Of a stretch of 17,822 bases of DNA, positions 8,155 to 13,185 are shown piece after piece. Position 1 is the stretch's first letter. Each line of letters begins with the position of its first letter. The notes beneath the pieces are model-generated. The model was given only the letters and a program-made list of their open reading frames with translations, ran no database searches and was not told the origin of the DNA. This DNA is from Nanobdellota archaeon (GTDB lineage: Archaea > Nanobdellota > Nanobdellia > SCGC-AAA011-G17 > GW2011-AR20): positions 1 to 17,822 of the forward strand of contig JAHJQH010000018.1 of NCBI GenBank assembly GCA_018819375.1, in the 5' to 3' direction. The translations under genes were made by a program, and so were the position numbers.

Positions 8155-8220
8155 TCATTCTCCCATGAATTCACAATTTTGGGTGCTTACTTTTTCTAAA
8201 GTAAAGTACTCTTTTTCCAT
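8155..8220 (-). CDS. Precursor peptide 2 of the radical SAM cassette
   Basis: A 21-aa peptide: MEKE followed by YFTLEKVSTQNCEFMGE. GGAG lies eight bases before the ATG, inside the second copy of an 18-bp direct repeat. Its first ten codons encode nearly the same residues as peptide 1 (MEKEYF-x-LEK), yet four of the shared codons differ only at the third base (GAA/GAG, GAG/GAA, TAC/TAT, TTT/TTC). That pattern is expected of genes kept for their protein sequence. Confidence 0.8.
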   Translation of the reverse strand: MEKEYFTLEKVSTQNCEFMGE

Positions 8221-8256
8221 TTTTATTACTCCATATTTTTTTATTACTCCATATTT
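8221..8256 (-). repeat. Perfect 18-bp tandem direct repeat carrying an SD
   Basis: AAATATGGAGTAATAAAA (minus strand) occurs twice in a row, at 8239-8256 and 8221-8238, with no mismatch. Each copy contains GGAG. The first copy encodes the end and stop of peptide 1; the second is the spacer and ribosome binding site of peptide 2. Confidence 0.95.
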
Positions 8257-8306
8257 GCTGTACAGTTTACATTAATTTTTTCTAATACGAAATATTCTTT
8301 CTCCAT
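8244..8306 (-). CDS. Precursor peptide 1 of the radical SAM cassette
   Basis: A 20-aa peptide: MEKE followed by YFVLEKINVNCTANME. The first half matches peptide 2. The tail lacks the CEF-x-GE ending, and its last codons (N-M-E-stop) lie in the first copy of an 18-bp direct repeat whose second copy is the ribosome binding region of peptide 2. An in-frame ATG at 8333 would add nine residues (MKSRLEDGI). It lies about 26 bp downstream of the TATA-like box at 8355-8364, so a leaderless start there is possible. Confidence 0.7.
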   Translation of the reverse strand: MEKEYFVLEKINVNCTANME

Positions 8307-8354
8307 TATCCCATCTTCTAACCTGGATTTCATACAGGATTATTACTGTTTGAT

Positions 8355-8405
8355 GTTTATAAAACCATATTCTAAATATATTTGTAAAAACGCAAGATTT
8401 AAATA
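8355..8405. promoter_or_regulatory. Divergent promoter region of the peptide operon and the Lrp-like gene
   Basis: On the minus strand a TATA-like TTTTATAAAC lies at 8355-8364, about 26 bp before an ATG at 8333 and 50 bp before peptide 1. On the plus strand TTTAAATA at 8398-8405 lies about 26 bp before the regulator ATG at 8428. A perfect palindrome, AAATATATTT (8374-8383), sits midway between the two boxes and is a candidate operator for the regulator. It is A/T-only and short, so that assignment is weak. Confidence 0.5.
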
Positions 8406-8427
8406 CTAAACAACAATAACACAAAAT

Positions 8428-9426
8428 ATGCAGAAATTAGATAAACTTGATTTAAAATTGATCGGAGAATTGGAAAATGATGCTAGGCAAACCCTCTCTC
8501 AAATAGCCAAAAAGTTAAAGACATCTCAACAAGTTATAAGCTATAGAATAAATTCTTTACAAAAAAGAAATATCATTGATGGATTTTATACTATCATAGA
8601 TTTTACAAAATTGGGTTACACAAGTTATAGAACCATGATACTCTTTACAAACATTATTGAACAAAAACACAAAGAGATTGTTTCTTATCTGATCAAGCAT
8701 CCAAATGTTTTATGGGTTGTTGAGTGTGGTGGGAGATGGGATTTAATCATTAATTTTATGGCAAAGAATATTATTCAATACGACCGTTTTATGAAAGATT
8801 TTAGAAATAAGTTCCCGGAACAAATACAAAATTATGATGTTCTCACAACTATAGGACTTACATATTTTGGGAGGGATTACTTTACCAAAAAGATTCGGGA
8901 GGTTAAACACTTGCCCTATTTTGGTAGAGAATTTAAATTAGCTAAAGTAGATAAAATTGGTTTACATTTATTAGATTTAATTTCTGAAAATGCTAGAATG
9001 AATTCTGTTGAGATTGCAGGAAAAATAGGCATTAGTCCAAATACAGTTATCCTAAGAATAAAAAATATGAAGGGGATAGGCGTTATTCAAGGATTTAAAC
9101 CTTTAATACACTTAGAAAATACTTCTTACTCTTCCTATAAAGCACTGATAAAATTTCAAAATATTACAGAAGAAAAGGAAAAAGAAATCATAAATTACTT
9201 AAAAACAAATGTAAGTGTGATTGGAGTTATAAAACTCATTGGAGGGTGGGATTTTGAAATAGAATTTGAAGTTGATTCAAAACAAGCAATGCTGGATCTG
9301 ACAAGAAAGTTTAGAGACAGATTTAAAGAAGTAATAAAAGAATTTGAGGTTATCTCTTTATTCCACGAATATAGATATAATTTTTTCCCAAGAGACATTT
9401 TAAGAAACTTTAATTCAGAAAAATGA
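8428..9426 (+). CDS. Internally duplicated Lrp/AsnC-family transcriptional regulator
   Basis: A 332-aa protein with two full Lrp/AsnC-like units. Unit 1 (about 1-155) has an HTH (DLKLIGELENDARQTLSQIA, then SQQVISYRINSLQKRNII) and a ligand/oligomerisation part with CGGRWDLIINF. Unit 2 (about 172-322) repeats this with NSVEIAGKIGISPNTVILRI, IGVIQGF and IGGWDFEIEF. Ordinary Lrp proteins have one unit of about 150 residues. It is transcribed divergently from the peptide/radical SAM operon across a 121-bp gap and probably controls it (inference). A TATA box 26 bp upstream suggests a leaderless mRNA. Its TGA overlaps the lspA ATG by 4 bp. Codon use is T-rich like the radical SAM gene and unlike lspA, so these genes may have arrived together. 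Confidence 0.85.
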   Translation: MQKLDKLDLKLIGELENDARQTLSQIAKKLKTSQQVISYRINSLQKRNIIDGFYTIIDFTKLGYTSYRTMILFTNIIEQKHKEIVSYLIKHPNVLWVVECGGRWDLIINFMAKNIIQYDRFMKDFRNKFPEQIQNYDVLTTIGLTYFGRDYFTKKIREVKHLPYFGREFKLAKVDKIGLHLLDLISENARMNSVEIAGKIGISPNTVILRIKNMKGIGVIQGFKPLIHLENTSYSSYKALIKFQNITEEKEKEIINYLKTNVSVIGVIKLIGGWDFEIEFEVDSKQAMLDLTRKFRDRFKEVIKEFEVISLFHEYRYNFFPRDILRNFNSEK

Positions 9427-9815
9427 AAATAAAAAAACTCAGAATACCCCTCACACTGATTCTTCTCATTGTCATAGACCAGCTCACAAAACTATTCTTC
9501 ACAACAACAAGAAACTACGGCGCTGCATTCGGAATCCTTCAGGGAAAAAACACGCTTTTCATCCTCATCTCTATCTTAGTCATCCTTCTCGCATTCACGC
9601 AATTAAAACATCAGAAATACAGCTTCCCATTAATCCTCTTAATCGCAGGCTCATTCTCAAATCTCATAGACCGCCTTTTCCTTGGCTATGTCAGGGATTT
9701 CATCTCTTTACCACTGCTCTCTTTTTGGCCATCCTTCAACATTGCAGACTGTTTTCTCACCATCGGGTTTTTTTGGTTAATAACAAAAATAATAAAGCTC
9801 CAAACTAAAAAATAA
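9423..9815 (+). CDS. lspA: Signal peptidase II (lipoprotein signal peptidase) homologue
   Basis: A 130-aa membrane protein that would cleave lipoprotein signal peptides in the membrane. The family motifs are all visible: DQLTK (19-23), NYGAAFG (31-37), SNLIDR (79-84), GYVRDF (88-93) and FNIADCF (105-111). D92 and D109 match the catalytic aspartate pair. Four hydrophobic segments can be traced. It is shorter than bacterial enzymes (about 160 residues). Its ATG overlaps the regulator stop (ATGA) with no clear SD, so expression could depend on coupling, but its codons (ctc, atc, ttc) differ sharply from the regulator's. It converges with the next gene with almost no gap. No lipoprotein substrate or diacylglyceryl transferase is visible in the window. 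Confidence 0.9.
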   Translation: MKIKKLRIPLTLILLIVIDQLTKLFFTTTRNYGAAFGILQGKNTLFILISILVILLAFTQLKHQKYSFPLILLIAGSFSNLIDRLFLGYVRDFISLPLLSFWPSFNIADCFLTIGFFWLITKIIKLQTKK

Positions 9816-9816
9816 T

Positions 9817-10251
9817 TCAGTCTCCATTATAAAAAAAATTAATTGCTTTTACTTCATCTATCCTTACATCAAAAGTCCCTCCTTTTATAATGACATTCAC
9901 GCTTTTATTTTTGTTTAATACTCCCAGAAAATCATCAATTGTGAGAAACTCTCTATGCCCTCGCAGATGAATATACTTTCTCTCAGTTCTCCCCTTTAGA
10001 TAACAGGCGTTTATGTCCATTTTTTCAATAGAATATGTGAAAACCTCTCTTACCCTGCTTTTGTGGTCATAATCATGGTACAAAAATGAAAAGAGGGGAT
10101 TAACAGATTCTTCTATACTACTTCTTTTAAACTCAACTGTTTCAATATCCCAATCTTCAAGGCGTTCTTCAGATTCTTCAGAAATTGCCTTCTTAGGAAC
10201 CTCAAGTCCAAGGATATAATACTCTTTTTTACTCTTTTTCTTCTTCACCAC
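9817..10251 (-). CDS. Hypothetical protein, about 144 aa
   Basis: Not recognised. After a basic N-terminus (KKKKSKKEYYILGLEVP) the protein is mixed alpha/beta, with a strand-rich second half (KYIHLRGHREFLTIDDFLGVLN, VNVIIKGGTFDVRIDEVKAINFF) that could be a small beta fold. No membrane segment. The open frame extends to a TTG at 10296, but a TATA-like stretch at 10270-10279 lies about 25 bp upstream of tandem GTG codons at 10251 and 10248. I therefore place the start there, as a leaderless mRNA. It is divergent from the ribose-1,5-bisphosphate isomerase gene and shares the same short promoter region. Confidence 0.55.
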   Translation of the reverse strand: MVKKKKSKKEYYILGLEVPKKAISEESEERLEDWDIETVEFKRSSIEESVNPLFSFLYHDYDHKSRVREVFTYSIEKMDINACYLKGRTERKYIHLRGHREFLTIDDFLGVLNKNKSVNVIIKGGTFDVRIDEVKAINFFYNGD

Positions 10252-10268
10252 ACAAAACCCTAAACCCA

Positions 10269-10280
10269 AAAAATATAAAA
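10269..10280. promoter_or_regulatory. Shared A/T-rich TATA-like element of two divergent genes
   Basis: AAAATATAAAAA at 10269-10280 is the only TATA-like element between the divergent genes. It is about 26 bp from the GTG codons on the minus strand and about 26 bp from 10301 on the plus strand, just before the SD block of the isomerase gene. One element may serve both directions. Confidence 0.45.
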
Positions 10281-10302
10281 ACCCTCCCCTACCCAAAACT
10301 CA

Positions 10303-10318
10303 GGAGGTGATTAACATC
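10303..10318 (+). promoter_or_regulatory. Extended SD followed by a non-AUG start
   Basis: AGGAGGTGAT (10302-10311) matches the full anti-SD complement of archaeal 16S rRNA. No ATG follows. The in-frame codons are GTG (10307, inside the SD), ATT, AAC and ATC (10316, eight bases after GGAGG). The block GAGGTGATTAACAT recurs at the RuBisCO start (13171-13184). Confidence 0.55.
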
Positions 10319-11155
10319 CAGAGTAAACAATCCCAGTTCAACAAAATCTGCAAAGATATAAAATCAGTAAAAATACAAGGAGCAGGTAACATAGCAAAAG
10401 CAGGATTAAAAGCTTATTCCTTGATACCAACAAAAAGCTCAATAAGAAAATTGTCATCCCTGAGACCAACAGAACCAATGCTCTTCAACACTCTGGCATT
10501 AGCAGAAAAATATGAAGTAAAAAGAGTTCTTGATTACATCAAGCAAACAGATGAGGAAATAGCAAAAGAAGGTTCAAGACTCATAAAAAACAATTCAAGA
10601 GTTTTCACTCATTGCCATAGCTCCTCAGTGGTCAGCATATTAAAACACTCAAAAAAACAGGGGAGAAAATTTGAGGTTTTTAACACAGAAACAAGACCCC
10701 TTTATCAAGGAAGAAAAACTGCAATGGAACTTGCAAGAGCAAAGATTCCAGTAACAACTTTTGTTGATTCACTGGCAGCAATCGCACTGACAAAAAACAA
10801 GATTCTGAAAAAATCTAATTTTATGCTCATAGGAGCAGATGCACTTCTCATAAAAAACCACGAACTCAAGGGAGTTATAAATAAGATTGGAAGCAACATG
10901 TTTGCTGAAATAGCAAAAGACCACAAGATACCTGTTTACATAGCTTGCTCTTCACTCAAGCTGACTCACAAGAACCTCAAAATAGAAAAAAGACCTCAGA
11001 AAGAAGTATGGAATGAGAAATCCAGATACATAAACACCATCAACCCTGCATTTGAGACCATAGATCCAAGATTCATCAAGAAAATAATTTGCGAGTTTGG
11101 CATCATCAGCCCAATACGTCTTATCAATATGGCTCACAAGGTCTGGGGATTTTGA
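10307..11155 (+). CDS. Ribose-1,5-bisphosphate isomerase (eIF-2B-like family)
   Basis: About 282 aa. It converts ribose-1,5-bisphosphate (from AMP phosphorylase) to ribulose-1,5-bisphosphate for RuBisCO, in archaeal nucleoside degradation. Family motifs are present: QGAGNIA (24-30), FTHCHSS (100-106) with the catalytic-type C103, NTETRPLYQGR (126-136), and IGADALL (175-181) with D178, matching the Cys/Asp pair known from the Thermococcus enzyme. Methylthioribose-1-phosphate isomerase and eIF-2B are alternatives, but RuBisCO nearby favours this function. The start is uncertain: no ATG is near, and either GTG 10307 or ATC 10316 would be used. A HAD phosphatase gene follows after 38 bp. Confidence 0.85.
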   Translation: MINIQSKQSQFNKICKDIKSVKIQGAGNIAKAGLKAYSLIPTKSSIRKLSSLRPTEPMLFNTLALAEKYEVKRVLDYIKQTDEEIAKEGSRLIKNNSRVFTHCHSSSVVSILKHSKKQGRKFEVFNTETRPLYQGRKTAMELARAKIPVTTFVDSLAAIALTKNKILKKSNFMLIGADALLIKNHELKGVINKIGSNMFAEIAKDHKIPVYIACSSLKLTHKNLKIEKRPQKEVWNEKSRYINTINPAFETIDPRFIKKIICEFGIISPIRLINMAHKVWGF

Positions 11156-11193
11156 GGAGGAAAAATCAAAACAAGTAAGGCAAAGACAAGAAA

Positions 11194-11841
11194 ATGAACA
11201 AGAAACTCCTCACCTTTGATATGGACAACACCCTGATTCATTCTGACAAGGCACACATCATAGCATTCAACCTCGCACTTCAAAAACTCAGATACAGGAA
11301 AAAGAAGCACTGGGATATACAAAAGCACTTTGGAAAACCAAAAATAGATGTAGTAAGAGCAATCACTCCTGTGAATGACTCAAAAATTCACAAAAAGATG
11401 ATGGACTTGGAAAGCACATACTTGCATCAAAAAAATACCCTCAAACACGTAACAAGGATAAAAGGAGTTCTGACAGTCCTGAAAAAACTAAAACCTTATT
11501 ACAAGCTCGCAGTCCTTTCAAATTGTTCCCATAGCCACATCTCTCTTCTGCTTAAATCAGCAAATCTCCCGCTTAATCTCTTTGATTTGTTTATTGGAGG
11601 AGATGAAGTCATTCACGGAAAACCACATCCAGATGAATTTTACAAAACAAAAAAACTTCTGCATCAGAAACCATTTTATCACATAGGTGATTCTCCATAC
11701 GACATAAGAGCAGCAAAAAAAGCAGGAATAAAATCAATCGCAGTCACAACAGGATTCTTCACCCGCGCACAACTCCGGCACCACCACCCAACACACATCA
11801 TCACCAGCATCAAGGAACTGCCCAATCTGTTATTAAAATAA
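11194..11841 (+). CDS. HAD-superfamily phosphatase, phosphoglycolate-phosphatase-like
   Basis: A 215-aa HAD hydrolase with all four motifs: DMDNT (nucleophile D9, acid/base D11), LSNCS (S109), GKPHPD (K143) and GDSPYD (D166, D170). The helical cap between motifs I and II resembles phosphoglycolate phosphatases and beta-phosphoglucomutases. It follows the isomerase in the same direction and lies near RuBisCO. It might clear 2-phosphoglycolate from RuBisCO's oxygenase side reaction or remove another sugar phosphate of the pathway; the substrate cannot be read from sequence. GGAGG directly follows the isomerase stop, but the ATG is 33 bases further, after an in-frame TAA at 11176, so initiation may rely on a weaker site. 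Confidence 0.8.
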   Translation: MNKKLLTFDMDNTLIHSDKAHIIAFNLALQKLRYRKKKHWDIQKHFGKPKIDVVRAITPVNDSKIHKKMMDLESTYLHQKNTLKHVTRIKGVLTVLKKLKPYYKLAVLSNCSHSHISLLLKSANLPLNLFDLFIGGDEVIHGKPHPDEFYKTKKLLHQKPFYHIGDSPYDIRAAKKAGIKSIAVTTGFFTRAQLRHHHPTHIITSIKELPNLLLK

Positions 11842-11881
11842 GAAAGAATGTCTTTCGATTTTTTGAAGAGAATACTTAAAT

Positions 11882-11911
11882 ATGTTTCGAAGATCATCGA
11901 AACATTTATAA
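11882..11911 (+). promoter_or_regulatory. Palindromic operator and TATA box of the second toxin-antitoxin-like module
   Basis: ATGTTTCGA (11882-11890), six-base spacer, TCGAAACAT (11897-11905) is a perfect inverted repeat. It abuts the TATA-like TTTATAAAT (11905-11913), which lies about 30 bp before the ATG at 11941. A bound repressor would block TBP access. Spacer length and arm size match the palindrome at 309-330. Confidence 0.65.
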
Positions 11912-11940
11912 ATAACAAAAATAAAAAAAGAAACATAAAA

Positions 11941-12516
11941 ATGATGAAATCAGAACTGATTTACAACTTGCTCTTAGAAAGAGCAATGAAAAGAGAAAGA
12001 AAAACCACCCAGCTGGAAATAGCCAGAACCCTGAAAATCTCGCTAAGCACCGTGAACAATGCACTTCAGCCCCTGAAACAAATGGGGGCTGTTAGAATCA
12101 ACCAAAGAAGCCTTGATATCATCAATGCCAAAAAAATACTTTTCTATTGGGCAAGCAAAAGAAACATAGAAAAAGACATAATCTACCAGACAAGAGTGGA
12201 AGCATCAGTCACAGAAATAGAGAAAAACATTCCGCAGAATATAATCTTTACTGCTTACTCAGCTTATAGATTTATGTTTAAGGATGCACCTGCTGATTAC
12301 AGTGAGATTTACATCTACTCAGACACAGAAACATTAAAAGAAATAAAAAAAAGATTCCCACCAAATAAAAACCCCCAAAATCTCATAGTCCTAAGAAAAC
12401 AAATAAATGAACTCACCACTCCGAACCTGTTCGTGGACTTCTGGAACATAAAGGAATGGTATGCAAAAGAATACCTAAAAGCAATGGAGGAAAAAATAAA
12501 TGCAATACTGGAATGA
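11941..12516 (+). CDS. HTH protein, putative antitoxin/autoregulator of the second module
   Basis: A 191-aa protein. Residues about 20-58 form a winged HTH: KTTQLEIARTLKISLSTVNN, then ALQPLKQMGAVRINQRS as recognition helix and wing. The rest is mixed alpha/beta with no catalytic motif. It overlaps the following nucleotidyltransferase by 17 bp, and GGAGG at 12486-12490 serves that gene. I chose ATG 11941 (ATG 11944 is equally possible) because the palindrome and TATA box lie upstream; the open frame back to an ATG at 11848 would translate through both. It is not obviously similar in sequence to the first module's wHTH protein, though gene order and control layout match. Autorepression is inferred. 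Confidence 0.7.
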   Translation: MMKSELIYNLLLERAMKRERKTTQLEIARTLKISLSTVNNALQPLKQMGAVRINQRSLDIINAKKILFYWASKRNIEKDIIYQTRVEASVTEIEKNIPQNIIFTAYSAYRFMFKDAPADYSEIYIYSDTETLKEIKKRFPPNKNPQNLIVLRKQINELTTPNLFVDFWNIKEWYAKEYLKAMEEKINAILE

Positions 12517-13120
12517 TCAAACAACAGAAAAAAGCTGGGACATTCTCCAGCAGATAAAAGGGAAATTCAAATTCATATTAATTGGCGGCTGGGCTGTTTA
12601 CTTATGGACTAAGACAGCGAAAAGCAAGGACATAGACATAATCATAGACTTCAATACCCTCTCTAAACTAAAACAAGAATATCAGGTAAACAAGAACACT
12701 AATTTGAAAAAATATGAAATCAAAATAGACAATATTGACATAGACATTTACCTCAAATTCTTCTCCGAACTCACTATCCCGGCACAAGACATCCAAACAA
12801 CAGAAATAGAAGGGTTCGAAACTCCAAAAATAGAAGAGCTTATAATTCTAAAACAAGGTGCAGAACTTGATAGGCGCAAAAGTGAAAAAGGGGAAAAAGA
12901 CAGAATAGACATATTTTCACTTCTGTTCAACTGCAGCATAGACTTTAAGAGATATCTCAAAATCCTAAAACAAAGCAATCTCACGAACTACTTTACTAAC
13001 CTCACCAGTTTAATCAGGAGCTCAAACCCAACAACTCAATCCAAATATCTCTCCCTCACCCCCAGAGAATTCAAACTAAAAAAACAGGAGCTTTTGGACA
13101 GATTAAGGAAGATAAGATGA
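12500..13120 (+). CDS. Nucleotidyltransferase, AbiEii-like putative toxin of the second module
   Basis: A 206-aa protein with IGGWAVYLW (28-36), DID (D44, D46), a third acidic site in NIDIDIYLKF (D80 or D82), ILKQGA with K118, and EKDRIDIFSLL (D134, D137). These give the same motif order as the transferase at 968-1651, with D44 and D46 at identical residue numbers. Nucleotide transfer that stops growth is the family role in AbiE-type systems; it is inferred here. It is translated from an ATG 17 bp before the partner's stop, with GGAGG nine bases upstream. RuBisCO starts 53 bp downstream. Confidence 0.75.
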   Translation: MQYWNDQTTEKSWDILQQIKGKFKFILIGGWAVYLWTKTAKSKDIDIIIDFNTLSKLKQEYQVNKNTNLKKYEIKIDNIDIDIYLKFFSELTIPAQDIQTTEIEGFETPKIEELIILKQGAELDRRKSEKGEKDRIDIFSLLFNCSIDFKRYLKILKQSNLTNYFTNLTSLIRSSNPTTQSKYLSLTPREFKLKKQELLDRLRKIR

Positions 13121-13170
13121 AGAACATAAAGTTTTAAAAACATCAAAATAATAAATAATAACATCAAGAA

Positions 13171-13185
13171 GAGGTGATTAACATA
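13171..13185 (+). promoter_or_regulatory. SD block with non-AUG start at RuBisCO
   Basis: GAGGTGATT lies at 13171-13179, with in-frame codons GTG (13174), ATT, AAC and ATA (13183). No ATG is near. A TATA-like GTTTTAAAAA at 13131-13140 would place transcription start around 13162, leaving room for the SD to work. The same 14 bases occur at the isomerase start. Confidence 0.5.

Noticed and set aside
8150..8158. ATG at 8158 as start of peptide 3
   Set aside because: The SD would be only one base away. ATG 8152 has ideal spacing and aligns with the other peptides.
8221..8256. Direct repeats as a CRISPR or attachment-site remnant
   Set aside because: Only two copies without spacer; they coincide with SD and stop signals of the peptide genes.
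8063..8275. Plus-strand frame of 70 codons
   Set aside because: It is antisense to the four peptide genes, Phe/Tyr-rich by reverse reading, and has no supporting signals.
10307..11155. Translation initiation factor eIF-2B subunit
   Set aside because: The THCHS and GADAL residues and the RuBisCO context fit ribose-1,5-bisphosphate isomerase better.
11848..11940. Upstream ATG start of the second HTH protein
   Set aside because: The added 31 residues would be encoded by the operator palindrome and TATA box, and are basic with no fold.
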